Assembly: GCA_017942165.1 (NCBI GenBank)
Contig: JAGKSB010000013.1
Location: 1-64,000 of the forward strand
DNA from: Rhinopithecimicrobium faecis
GTDB taxonomy: Bacteria > Bacteroidota > Bacteroidia > Sphingobacteriales > Sphingobacteriaceae
Direction: 5' to 3'
DNA length: 64,000 bases
Positions 46,044-55,423 of this stretch are shown here, piece after piece. Each line of letters begins with the position of its first letter. The first letter of the stretch is position 1. The notes beneath the pieces are model-generated. The model ran no database searches and was not told the origin of the DNA. It worked only from the letters and a program-made list of their open reading frames with translations. The translations under genes and the position numbers were made by a program.

Positions 46044-47621
46044 TTAATCAATATCCCACCATAATTTTGTAGCGGCATTATCCTTTCCTCCAAGTAGTTT
46101 TATACCTACATTTAGCCCTTCTAAATTCGAAGTATACTCTGTTTGTGGGTAAGTCAAGCGTTTGATAAATGTTCCTACAGGAACATCAGGATTCTCGGAG
46201 TTTATGATAGGGTACATATCTGGATATCCCGTACGGCGGAATTCCGCCCAAGCCTCCCATCCATCAGGATAAATAGCCAACCATTTCTGAGTTCCTATTT
46301 GTTTACGCTGCAGTGCAATTGTATTCGCCCATTTAATAGGCGTTGTAGATACAGCTGGAGAATTATAGAAATCTTGAGGAGCTTGTGGTAAATTCGTAGA
46401 ATTAATATAAGCATCTACGGTGTTACTATTTGTCTGCCCCCATTGTTCCAGGCTTTTACGAATCCCTGTTTCATAAAAATCTTGCGCTGTACCTCCCACA
46501 TTCCATCCATTTAAGGCAGCTTCAGCACGCAAGAAATAGCTTTCAGCTGCAGAAAGAATATGTTGACGTGCCGCAGTATTTGCCGTTAGTGATCCGGAGG
46601 TACTGTAGGTGACCCAGTAAGGGCCCGCAATTGCTTGCTGTGTATTCGCATTTACCGAAACATTTCCGACCATAGTATTGATATCCGATGCAGGCATACC
46701 ATTACGTCTAGAAGCATACTTTCCGTTGGCAAAGTTCTTTTGAAAATAGATGCCTAGGCGTGGATCTTCATAGCCCGCTAAGTAGGATTTCATCGTTGAG
46801 CTCATGGAAGATCCCGACCAGGTAGAGATATGAGCTAATCCATTGGAATCCATATTTATTGCGGATCTTACTATTGCAGCATTGTCTGTATTGGCGTCAA
46901 TAACCCCACTTTGAACAGCCTCTTCAGCCCATTTTTTTGCGGTGGCAGGATCTACCTTTGAAATGCGTAAAGCCAACCTCAGCTTCAGTGTATTAGCAAA
47001 TTTCACCCACCGATTTAAAGATCCACTGTACAAATTATCTTTACCATTGAACACGATTGTCGTAGGATCTTTAGCTTTTAATAAGCTAATAGAGGTATTT
47101 AGGCGCAAAAAGAAATCTGCATATATATCTTTCATGGCATCATACTTCACGCTGGTATTGCCATCCTCTTTTAGCGCATCGAAATATGGGATAGGCCCTA
47201 CGACATCTGTAAGTCTTGCGAAGTTGTAAACCCACATAATATTTGCCAATGCTACTTCAGCAGATTGTGGATCTGCGGTATTTAAGATTGTTTTTAATTG
47301 AGAGCCTACTTGCACATAGGAGGCCAAAAACATTCTACCAGTGTATATTGTATTGATATTATAGCGTTCCGTGGAAACAGATTTCGCAAAATATTGCGCA
47401 TAAATATCTGCGAAGTAGTTTTGCGTAGTTTCATAATACGTCGCGTTTGTAGTCGCCGAGGACAGGGCTCTATTAAATAAATAAGGGAATTCTGCTTGCG
47501 TAATTGCCGTTAACGCATTTTTATCTACGTTATCTTTCACAAAATCTTTTGTACAACTGGCGTTAGCTAACAAAGCTAAAGAAAGCAACAGTAAGGTATT
47601 TTTATTTACAAACTTTTTCAT
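46044..47621 (-). CDS. SusD/RagB-type lipoprotein (amino-sugar locus)
   Basis: The 525-residue nutrient-binding lipoprotein has a lipobox NASC (Cys23) and the SusD-like_2 fold. It should form the lid on the adjacent SusC channel, 30 bp upstream. SusD proteins bind the glycan at the surface. This pair lacks a FecR/sigma partner, unlike the phospholipase locus. Confidence 0.9.
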   Translation of the reverse strand: MKKFVNKNTLLLLSLALLANASCTKDFVKDNVDKNALTAITQAEFPYLFNRALSSATTNATYYETTQNYFADIYAQYFAKSVSTERYNINTIYTGRMFLASYVQVGSQLKTILNTADPQSAEVALANIMWVYNFARLTDVVGPIPYFDALKEDGNTSVKYDAMKDIYADFFLRLNTSISLLKAKDPTTIVFNGKDNLYSGSLNRWVKFANTLKLRLALRISKVDPATAKKWAEEAVQSGVIDANTDNAAIVRSAINMDSNGLAHISTWSGSSMSSTMKSYLAGYEDPRLGIYFQKNFANGKYASRRNGMPASDINTMVGNVSVNANTQQAIAGPYWVTYSTSGSLTANTAARQHILSAAESYFLRAEAALNGWNVGGTAQDFYETGIRKSLEQWGQTNSNTVDAYINSTNLPQAPQDFYNSPAVSTTPIKWANTIALQRKQIGTQKWLAIYPDGWEAWAEFRRTGYPDMYPIINSENPDVPVGTFIKRLTYPQTEYTSNLEGLNVGIKLLGGKDNAATKLWWDID

Positions 47622-47651
47622 ATAAGCGATTTTAGACTGTGTAAGATTTAA

Positions 47652-50600
47652 TTAAAATGATAATTTTACACCTAAGGTAAAGCTGCGTGTTGTAGGTAAT
47701 ACGGCCGCTTCCACTCCTTGAAAATTACTGGAGCCGATGGCTGCTTCCGGATCTACCGGATTTTTAATTTTTCCTACGCCAGGGATATCTATAATTGACT
47801 TTCCTTTATACAGAAAGAGTACATTATTCATGGAAAATGTAAATTGGGCATCTTTTACATAAGGTATAAACCCTTGAGGTGCACGATAAGAAATTCCTAG
47901 ATTTCTAACACGGAAATTTGTCATATCGAAAGTAAATAGTTGGCCGTAAGGATAGATTCCCCCTGCTCCTACAGCTGTCCAAAAAGATTCCGCTTTAATT
48001 TCTTTAATATTCTTATTTCCAGCTTCATCTACAGCATCTAAAATCCAAGATCCATCACGGTGTTCAGTAGTAAAATCAGCGACCCCATAATCCGCTAAGA
48101 GCGCAGCTGTTCCTGACACCATCTCACCACCAATACGACCGTCAATATTTACATGAAGTCCCCAATTTTTGAATTTAAAATTATTACTCCAACCCAGCGT
48201 AGATGAGGGATTGTAGTTACCTATTTTCTTACCATTCTCAACGACTGGTAGCCCTAATGAGTTCACAATATATTTTCCAGAAGCGGCATCCTTCTTCCAT
48301 TTATAGCCATACAAATCCCCATAAGCAGAGCCTGCGGCTACGACAGCCGTTGCATAGGCTGTATTATCGGAAATATTCACTAAGCTTATACCATTTGCGA
48401 GGGAAATAACCTTATTAATATTTCTAGCAAAATTCAAATTTGTCTCCCAAGTAAAGTGCGCTGTTTGAATAGGCTTAGCCTGTAGCTGCAACTCAAATCC
48501 CTGATTCTGAATTTCTCCAGCATTAATATATTGATTATTAAATCCCGTTGCATTGGTAACCGAAAGGAACATTAACTGGTTCTTTGAATTACTTTTGTAA
48601 TACGTTCCCGCTAAACTTAAGCGATTATTAAAAAACTGGACATCCATGCCCGCTTCCAAGGAGTTCGTTTTTTCGGGTTTAAGATTATTTATGTTTTTCG
48701 AAGGATTACGTGTGATAAAACCAACTCCTGTGGCTGTGGTATAGGAGTAAGTTTGTGTCAATAAATTAGGTTCAGCATCATTTCCAACTTGCGTGTAAGA
48801 GCCACGAACTTTTGCTAAAGATACCCATTGCGGTAGCTTTAGCCACTTATTCAGCACTAAGGAAAGGCCTACCGAAGGATAAAAATAACTATGCGGAGCA
48901 GGCAATGTGGAAGACCAATCATTTCTACCTGTAATATCTAAATATACACTTTCCCAAAGTGCTAGATTAGCGGATGCAAAGACAGAATTTAGGTGTCTAC
49001 GGTAAGATTGAATTCCCGAGTAGGTCGGTGTTGCAGCGAACGCTAAGGAGAAGTTATTAGGCACAACAAGCCCATTAGCCATGTCCGTAACGGTATTATA
49101 ATTACGCGTTAATAAACTGGACCCGACAATGTAATTAAGCTTTATATTTTCCGAACCTAAAGAAGGGCTTCCTGTAAATAAAAAGTCTATATTCTGGTTA
49201 CTATATTCTGATTTAATTTCAAAATATTGACCTCCAGGAAGCACATTTCCATTGGCTTTAGTGCCATTGAAGAATGAACCCTGTGTCTTTTCATTATAGC
49301 GATCAAAACTGATGCGCGTCATAAAATTCATCCAAGGAAAAAACTGATAGGAAATTGACCCTAAGCCATTCACGCGATCTCTCTTCTCATTGACCGAAGT
49401 TCTATTAATGGTCCACAATGGATTATCGGTATTCACGTTTGTGCTCCAAAAAACACTTTCGGGAAGTCCCGTGCCGGGGTTTATTTTCTCATAGTTTCCA
49501 AATTCTTCTTCAGACATATCTCTCGGCATGGTAAAGAGCTGTGCCATGACCCCATTCGCAGAAAGCCTAGTTTTATTAAGTATATTTTGGCTGATGTAAC
49601 TAAGCTTAATATCAGTCTTTAAACCTTTTATCAGCTCCGTATTAACCCGAAGATCTAAGTTATTTCGATCCATGTAATTCTTAGGTACAATGCCACCAAT
49701 TTTTGCATTGGTAAAAGAAAAGAAAGAGGTAACCTTTTCACTACCACCAGAAGCACTTAGCGTTTGGCTGTTAGAATACCCTTTCTTAAAGAAGCTCTTC
49801 ACATTATCAGGGTTCGTTTCAGCCTTCTCGCCCCAGCTATCAACGGCATTAGAGCCGTAGGCACCTCCATTTCCGCGCCCGTAAGTCTGCTGAAAATTAG
49901 GCAGGTTGCTTGCTGTCTCCACCGTCTGCGTGGTGTTGAAGTCTAAGCGCCATTGCCCCGCAGCTCCTTGCTTTGTCGTAATAATAACGGCACCGTTCAC
50001 AGCTCTGCTTCCGTACAAAGCTGCCGCCGAGGGACCTTTTAAGATATTGATACTTTCAATATCCTCCGGATTAATATTGGCACCACCATCTGAGGAAGAA
50101 TAGACATTTGCATATCCGGAAGTATTCTGGGTAACCGAAGAATTATCAAAGACAATACCATCGATTACAATAAGCGCATTATTATTTCCCGTAATAGACT
50201 TATTACCTCGCAGGACGATGCGTGCCGAGGACCCGGGTCCACCAGAAGCGGTCGTAATCACAGCACCAGCAACTTTTCCATTTAAGGATGTTATAAAGTT
50301 GCCACTGTTATCCTTGATACCCGATACAGCTTCAGCTTTGATTTGTTGTGTTGCATAAGAAAGACCTTTAGATTCACGTTTGATGCCTAGCGCAGTAACG
50401 ACCACTTCCTCTAAATTTTTTTGTGCTGTTTCCAATTCGACTTTTAAGGGTTCGGATTGTTTTTGCACCAGCATATCTTTAGATTGGAACCCTATCAGTG
50501 TAAAATATAATTTATTGCCTTTTTGGGCTTTTATCTGAAAAGTACCGTCGCTAGCAGATTTTACGCTGCTGGAAATATCCCGATTAGTAATGGTTACATC

Positions 50601-50738
50601 GGATAAAGGATGTCCATCTAATCTACTAATAATGCGTCCTGCAACTTGTTGAGCGAGCAGCTGCATGGGGCTTATCGCAGCAACAAAACAGACGATTGGT
50701 ACTATTTTGTGTTTTTTAAAAGTAAGTTTGAATTTCAT
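47652..50738 (-). CDS. SusC-type TonB-dependent receptor (amino-sugar locus)
   Basis: The 1028-residue protein has a signal peptide, a CarboxypepD_reg-like domain (VAGRIISRLDGHPLSDV, about 31-110), a TonB plug with EVVVTALGIKRESKGLSYA, and a beta-barrel ending in FTLGVKLSF. There is no STN domain, so it is not tied to a FecR signal. It starts the minus-strand operon that runs to nagA. A LacI-like operator lies about 260 bp upstream. Confidence 0.94.
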   Translation of the reverse strand: MKFKLTFKKHKIVPIVCFVAAISPMQLLAQQVAGRIISRLDGHPLSDVTITNRDISSSVKSASDGTFQIKAQKGNKLYFTLIGFQSKDMLVQKQSEPLKVELETAQKNLEEVVVTALGIKRESKGLSYATQQIKAEAVSGIKDNSGNFITSLNGKVAGAVITTASGGPGSSARIVLRGNKSITGNNNALIVIDGIVFDNSSVTQNTSGYANVYSSSDGGANINPEDIESINILKGPSAAALYGSRAVNGAVIITTKQGAAGQWRLDFNTTQTVETASNLPNFQQTYGRGNGGAYGSNAVDSWGEKAETNPDNVKSFFKKGYSNSQTLSASGGSEKVTSFFSFTNAKIGGIVPKNYMDRNNLDLRVNTELIKGLKTDIKLSYISQNILNKTRLSANGVMAQLFTMPRDMSEEEFGNYEKINPGTGLPESVFWSTNVNTDNPLWTINRTSVNEKRDRVNGLGSISYQFFPWMNFMTRISFDRYNEKTQGSFFNGTKANGNVLPGGQYFEIKSEYSNQNIDFLFTGSPSLGSENIKLNYIVGSSLLTRNYNTVTDMANGLVVPNNFSLAFAATPTYSGIQSYRRHLNSVFASANLALWESVYLDITGRNDWSSTLPAPHSYFYPSVGLSLVLNKWLKLPQWVSLAKVRGSYTQVGNDAEPNLLTQTYSYTTATGVGFITRNPSKNINNLKPEKTNSLEAGMDVQFFNNRLSLAGTYYKSNSKNQLMFLSVTNATGFNNQYINAGEIQNQGFELQLQAKPIQTAHFTWETNLNFARNINKVISLANGISLVNISDNTAYATAVVAAGSAYGDLYGYKWKKDAASGKYIVNSLGLPVVENGKKIGNYNPSSTLGWSNNFKFKNWGLHVNIDGRIGGEMVSGTAALLADYGVADFTTEHRDGSWILDAVDEAGNKNIKEIKAESFWTAVGAGGIYPYGQLFTFDMTNFRVRNLGISYRAPQGFIPYVKDAQFTFSMNNVLFLYKGKSIIDIPGVGKIKNPVDPEAAIGSSNFQGVEAAVLPTTRSFTLGVKLSF

Positions 50739-51072
50739 AATTTAGCATATTGGTTTTTGATAAACTTCCTTATTAAATGATTTTAATTTAAGTTTTATTT
50801 CAGGACGTTTGAGCAAGCGTCACATAAAATGCACAGGTAAATTATGACCTCCTCAGGGTATAAAATTTCTTTGAATTTGATAAGAGTTATTTTTCATAAT
50901 TTCGTTTTTTTAAAGGAAGAATAGGATATTCATGGTGTCCTTGTTTACAATTATAGTTAAATAACTAAGCTGTAAAGTAAAGAATCAACAATTTATTATC
51001 GGCAACGTTACCGATGATTTTTCAAACTTCAAAAAGTCTAAATAGACTAATATTTATTATATTAGTTAGCCT
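50739..51072. promoter_or_regulatory. divergent promoter region of susC and hydrolase
   Basis: This 334 bp gap contains no gene. It holds the LacI-like palindrome at 50998-51015 and, on the minus strand, a TATAATTG (one mismatch from TAnnTTTG) at about 50949-50956. I see no other open frame or clear terminator. Confidence 0.5.
50998..51015. promoter_or_regulatory. LacI-type operator candidate
   Basis: ATCGGCAACGTTACCGAT is an 18-bp palindrome with one mismatched pair and the central AACGTT typical of LacI/GalR operators. It sits 58 bp before the hydrolase start and upstream of the susC promoter region, so the LacI regulator at 40320 could control both directions. Confidence 0.6.
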
Positions 51073-52077
51073 ATGAAAAAATTATGTTCGCTCTCAACAA
51101 ATTTTAGAAAACTATGTTTTTTGCTTGTTCTAAGCATTTATTATTTAAACTTATCAGCACAGGAAGTCTGGGATGATAAGAGCCAGGGACTGTGGCCGAT
51201 TGAAGCACAAAAAACATGGATTTCTTCGAGTATGGATCACGAAATGCAAGCTATTTATTATTATAAGAGTGTGGGTGAAAGACCGCAACCCCTTATTATT
51301 AGTTTGCACACTTGGTCGGGAGATTATAGGCAACGAGACCCCTTAATCAGCTATTGCATAGCTCATAATATCAATTACATTCATCCTGATTTTCGGGGGC
51401 CGAATAACAACCCAAAGGCTGGTGGATCTGCTTATGCCATTCAAGATATTGATGACGCTATTAGTTGGGCACTAAATAATCTTGCAGTGGATGTTAGAGA
51501 TATACATGTTGTCGGCGTTTCAGGGGGAGCATTTGCAACGCTACTGACATATATGAAATCAAAGCACTCCATCAAAAGCTTTTCAGCTTTTGTAGGAATC
51601 TATAATCTGGAAGATTGGTATTACGAATCTTTGGGTCGTGGCACCCCATATGCGACGCATATCAGTCTCCTTACAACGAATAGTACGGATGCTATTAACT
51701 TTGAGGAAGCTAGGCGGAGATCCCCATATTTTATGAAAACACCTATAGCCTTGCGTAAAGAAAGCTGTTTAAATTTTTATTGCGGGATTGACGATGGCTA
51801 TACTGGTTCGGTACCTATTACACAAACCTTAGAAATGTATAATAAAGTAGTTGACGATTTCGAAGTTACCGATGAAGGAGCCTTTCTAAAGCAAGAAGAT
51901 ATTTACACCTTATTAAAAAGGCGAACATTATCCGGGTTTGCTGTTATAGAAAAAGCTTTTATGGGTAGAGATATCATCTATAAAAATAGCATTTTCCCAG
52001 GGGTCACCGTACGCGTATTCAAGGGAGGACATGAAATGCCCGAAGGAGATTTTATCCAAGAAATCCTTAAAAAGTAG
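51073..52077 (+). CDS. exported alpha/beta hydrolase (S9-like)
   Basis: The 334-residue protein has a basic N-terminus and a signal peptide ending near NLSAQ. An alpha/beta-hydrolase fold follows. The nucleophile elbow GVSGG has Ser near residue 151, the acid is in CGIDDGYTGS near residue 239, and the histidine is in KGGHEM near residue 319. An active site of this form suits a prolyl oligopeptidase-like or esterase enzyme. It is divergent from susC and shares its control region, so it may remove acyl or peptide groups from the amino-sugar polymer. Confidence 0.75.
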   Translation: MKKLCSLSTNFRKLCFLLVLSIYYLNLSAQEVWDDKSQGLWPIEAQKTWISSSMDHEMQAIYYYKSVGERPQPLIISLHTWSGDYRQRDPLISYCIAHNINYIHPDFRGPNNNPKAGGSAYAIQDIDDAISWALNNLAVDVRDIHVVGVSGGAFATLLTYMKSKHSIKSFSAFVGIYNLEDWYYESLGRGTPYATHISLLTTNSTDAINFEEARRRSPYFMKTPIALRKESCLNFYCGIDDGYTGSVPITQTLEMYNKVVDDFEVTDEGAFLKQEDIYTLLKRRTLSGFAVIEKAFMGRDIIYKNSIFPGVTVRVFKGGHEMPEGDFIQEILKK

Positions 52078-52095
52078 CTAGCGCTATTTGGAAAT

Positions 52096-52130
52096 AAAAA
52101 AAGCCCCTCGATGTAAATCGAAGGGCTTCC
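52096..52130 (-). terminator. terminator of tRNA cassette 3
   Basis: GAAGCCCTTCGAT pairs with ATCGAGGGGCTT on the minus strand and is followed by a T-run. Convergent placement means it can also serve the hydrolase gene. Confidence 0.85.
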
Positions 52131-52131
52131 G

Positions 52132-52216
52132 TACCTAGGGCGGGAATCGAACCCGCACTCTCTTAACAAGAACAGGATTTTAAGTCCTGCGTGTCTACCA
52201 GTTCCACCACCTAGGC
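52132..52216 (-). tRNA. tRNA-Leu (TAA), cassette 3
   Basis: Same sequence as the other tRNA-Leu copies, on the minus strand. Confidence 0.97.
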
Positions 52217-52229
52217 AGGTGATTAAATT

Positions 52230-52305
52230 TGGAGCGAAAAACGAGATTCGAACTCGCGACCCCAACCTTGGCAAGGTTGTGCTCTACCAGCTGAGCTATT
52301 TTCGC
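52230..52305 (-). tRNA. tRNA-Gly (GCC), cassette 3
   Basis: Same sequence as the other tRNA-Gly copies, with encoded CCA, on the minus strand and upstream of tRNA-Leu. Confidence 0.97.
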
Positions 52306-52344
52306 GTCTAACTTCCAAGCTATTGCTCTTCCGTTTTGGTGATG

Positions 52345-52375
52345 CAAATATAGGAATATTTTTCTTTCCGCCAAA
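52345..52375 (-). promoter_or_regulatory. promoter of tRNA cassette 3
   Basis: On the minus strand TTTG (52372-52375), 19 bp, TATATTTG (52345-52352). The spacer differs from those of cassettes 2 and 4, whereas everything from the -7 element to the tRNA is almost identical. Confidence 0.85.
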
Positions 52376-52477
52376 AGAAAAAACGTTCTTAAAGTCAATA
52401 AATATCTAAGATATTCATAGTGTGAGGTTTATTTTTTGAAGTTCTTTTTCTTCTTAGCGCTAATTCTCAGCGCTAGG

Positions 52478-54202
52478 TTAAAGATGGAGTGTAAAGAAAA
52501 ATGTACTTCCAATACCCAAATCACTTTCAACGCCAATACTTCCTCCTTGGGCTTCAATAAATTCCTTACTAATGGCTAATCCTAAACCTGTTCCCTCCTT
52601 TAAAGTTCCTGGCACTCTGAAATATCGATCAAATATCTTATTTTTATATCTATCTGAAATTCCTATTCCAGTATCTTTCACCGCAAATTTCATCGTACGA
52701 TCTATTTGTTCAACACTCACATATACAGTGGAATTATCGTAAGAATATCGAATAGCATTCGCTATTAAATTTATTAATACCCATGTTGTTTTTTCGCTAT
52801 CAGCCATTACTTTAGGAAGCGTATCATGATAAGACAGCTGCAATTTAATATTTCTTTGGCTGGCTTGAGTCTTGATTGCATCCATAGCATACTGTATCAT
52901 CCCCATTGGATCTGTGGGTTTTATTGTCAATTGGATATTACCTGATTCCACTTGAGCGAGATTAAGTAGTTCTCCTGTGATTTTTAATAGGCGATCACTA
53001 TCATCATTGATGCTATCTAATAATTGTTTTTGTTCTGGATTTAGCTGACCAATTTTTTGATTATTTAATAATGCTAAACTCATTTTTATGGATGAAATAG
53101 GTGTTTTGAACTCATGTGATACTGTTCCTATATAGTTTGTTTTTGCAATATCTAGTTCTTTAAAAAGAGTCACATTGTGCAACATTATCACATGTCCAAT
53201 CAGCTGTGTTTCACTTTCTCCTGTGGGGATAATATTAATATCAATAATTTCTTTTTCAAAATAACTTTCCTTACCATCGGCAAAAATTTTCAAGTTTTTA
53301 TTTTTCTTACCTTGGTTATTTGCATCATTAAGATCTTTGATTAAATCTCTAACTAAATCATTATTTAATGCTGCATTTTCAATTTTTTTTCCAATAAACT
53401 CTTCCGACTTAAGTCCCGTTATTTTCAACGCTTCATCATTCGCAAAGAGTACATTTTTATCTTCATCAAGGCCAATTACTGGATCATGCATATTATTGAT
53501 TAGCGTTTCAATTCTTTTTTTACCTTTTATAATTTTATCGAGCTTACTTTCGGCGTACTCTTCCAGCTTTATAGCCATCGTATTAAAAGATTGTGCTAAT
53601 TCACCATACTCATTATGACCTTCAAAATGCACACGTTCCTTATAGTTTTGGTTAGCAATTTGTTTGATACTATTTGTTAGATTTTTTATTGGGTCAGCGA
53701 TGTTTCCCGGCAGATTGACTAATAATACAAATGCGATAAGGAAGCAAGCCATTCCTGTAAATGAAATCCGTAGAACAGCTTCATCAGCGGTAGATTGTGC
53801 AATACTACTTTTGCGCTCAATAGCTAACATATTGAGCTCCATCAATTTCGCAATATCCTTCCTTATAAGGGAGGTTAGCGGAGTTTCATTTGGTTTTGAT
53901 TTTAGTTGATTAAAATGTAATTGAATGTTATTGGTTACCTCTAATTCCTCATTTTCTGTAACATTATTTTTTTGTTTCTTAAGGTTTGCTTCAAATAACT
54001 GTTGTGAGTTGCTATCAAAAGGCTTTTCTTCCAAGGCTAGCATCATATTACGAGCATATTCTAACGTATTATAGTTGGCTACGAGTATATTATTGGAATC
54101 ATTCTTTAGAGATGTAATATAAAATCCACTCATCGCTGCCAATAAAATAATCAGTGCAAAGAGCAATCCGACACCAGAAATAAGTTTTGCTTTTATTTTC
54201 AT
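52478..54202 (-). CDS. membrane sensor histidine kinase of the Kdp locus
   Basis: The 574-residue kinase has transmembrane segments at about 8-30 and 148-165, a periplasmic loop between, HAMP (about 166-220), PAS (about 228-345), a HisKA domain with the phosphorylated His363 in SHEFKTP, and a HATPase domain with NLIANAIRYSYD and GTGLGLAIS. It takes the place of the C-terminal half of KdpD. It lies 24 bp after the KdpD N-terminal gene. The partner is presumably the sigma-54-type regulator at 62072-63412. Confidence 0.9.
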   Translation of the reverse strand: MKIKAKLISGVGLLFALIILLAAMSGFYITSLKNDSNNILVANYNTLEYARNMMLALEEKPFDSNSQQLFEANLKKQKNNVTENEELEVTNNIQLHFNQLKSKPNETPLTSLIRKDIAKLMELNMLAIERKSSIAQSTADEAVLRISFTGMACFLIAFVLLVNLPGNIADPIKNLTNSIKQIANQNYKERVHFEGHNEYGELAQSFNTMAIKLEEYAESKLDKIIKGKKRIETLINNMHDPVIGLDEDKNVLFANDEALKITGLKSEEFIGKKIENAALNNDLVRDLIKDLNDANNQGKKNKNLKIFADGKESYFEKEIIDINIIPTGESETQLIGHVIMLHNVTLFKELDIAKTNYIGTVSHEFKTPISSIKMSLALLNNQKIGQLNPEQKQLLDSINDDSDRLLKITGELLNLAQVESGNIQLTIKPTDPMGMIQYAMDAIKTQASQRNIKLQLSYHDTLPKVMADSEKTTWVLINLIANAIRYSYDNSTVYVSVEQIDRTMKFAVKDTGIGISDRYKNKIFDRYFRVPGTLKEGTGLGLAISKEFIEAQGGSIGVESDLGIGSTFFFTLHL

Positions 54203-54226
54203 TTTTTTAGTTTTTTATAATCACAA

Positions 54227-55351
54227 TCAACTTAAAATCACTAAATCAATTTTATAAATTGATAATTTCTTCATTAATGTATGAAACATATTTGTCGACA
54301 AGATGAATTTCCATATATTAAATCGTGGCGTTCCAATGCAGACAGTTGTTATTTTCTTTTCAACGACGATATCCATAATACCTTTTGCTATCGATTCATG
54401 TTCAATTTTTATAATTTCAGCACCCAATTCAGTTGCTAATTTATAATTATTTATCAAATGTCGCTGCTTATTTAAGGCAATCTTATCCACGTTTTCCTGA
54501 GGCGTTTGCACATATAATACATACCATTTACTATGGTAATAATTTGCTAGACGGGCAGTTTTTTTAATGATAATTTTTGCCGACTTATCATTGCTACTGA
54601 TACATGCTAGGAATTTTTCTTGTTTTAACGTATTGGGTTTGACGACTTCAGTCTCCACCTTTCTATTGACTTGGGCAGCGACCTCCTTTAGGGCCAATTC
54701 TCGAAGTTGCAAGATATAATCAGATTGAAAGAAATTTGTCAATGCTCTTTCGATTTTATCCTTTTGATAGATCTTACCTTCTTTGAGTCTAACTATTAAT
54801 TCATCTGCCGTAAGATCTATATTGACAACCTCATCCGCTTGAGCGATCACTTGATCTGGAATTCTTTCTTGAACAATAACCCCTGTTATATTCTTTATTT
54901 CATCATTTAAACTTTCAATATGTTGAATATTTACTGCAGAAATAACATTGATACCAGCATCGAGAATTTCAAATACATCTTGCCAACGCTTCTCATTTTT
55001 ACTTCCTTCAATATTTGTATGGGCCAATTCATCAATAATCACAACCTCAGGACGTAGGTTAATCACAGCCAACACATCCAATTCTTCAAGCTCTTTACCT
55101 TTATAAAACAGTGTGCGTCGTGGGATTAAAGGCAAGCCAGATAATAAGGCCTGGGTTTCGCTTCGATTATGTGTTTCGATATAACCAATTTTCACGTCAA
55201 TACCTTTACCCAACAACGTATGAGCTTCTTGCAGCATACGATAACTTTTACCCACTCCCGCACTCATCCCAATGTAGAGCTTAAATTTTCCACGTCTGGA
55301 TTTCTGTATTAAATTTAAAAAATGTTCAGCACTCGCTCTTTCTAACTCCAT
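54227..55351 (-). CDS. kdpD: KdpD N-terminal sensor protein (separate half)
   Basis: The 374-residue soluble protein has the KdpD N-terminal domain with Walker A GVGKS (residues 32-36) and IDELAHTN (Walker B), then a universal-stress (USP-like) domain from about residue 245. In E. coli KdpD these are fused to the membrane and kinase domains. Here they form a separate protein without membrane segments, the kinase being the next gene. It senses potassium or c-di-AMP state in other bacteria; the ligand here is not known. Confidence 0.9.
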   Translation of the reverse strand: MELERASAEHFLNLIQKSRRGKFKLYIGMSAGVGKSYRMLQEAHTLLGKGIDVKIGYIETHNRSETQALLSGLPLIPRRTLFYKGKELEELDVLAVINLRPEVVIIDELAHTNIEGSKNEKRWQDVFEILDAGINVISAVNIQHIESLNDEIKNITGVIVQERIPDQVIAQADEVVNIDLTADELIVRLKEGKIYQKDKIERALTNFFQSDYILQLRELALKEVAAQVNRKVETEVVKPNTLKQEKFLACISSNDKSAKIIIKKTARLANYYHSKWYVLYVQTPQENVDKIALNKQRHLINNYKLATELGAEIIKIEHESIAKGIMDIVVEKKITTVCIGTPRFNIWKFILSTNMFHTLMKKLSIYKIDLVILS

Positions 55352-55423
55352 TATTCGAAGAAAATAATTATTTATTAAACACTATAAATAGGATTGTGAT
55401 GACGCTAATTGACTCCTTAGCAA

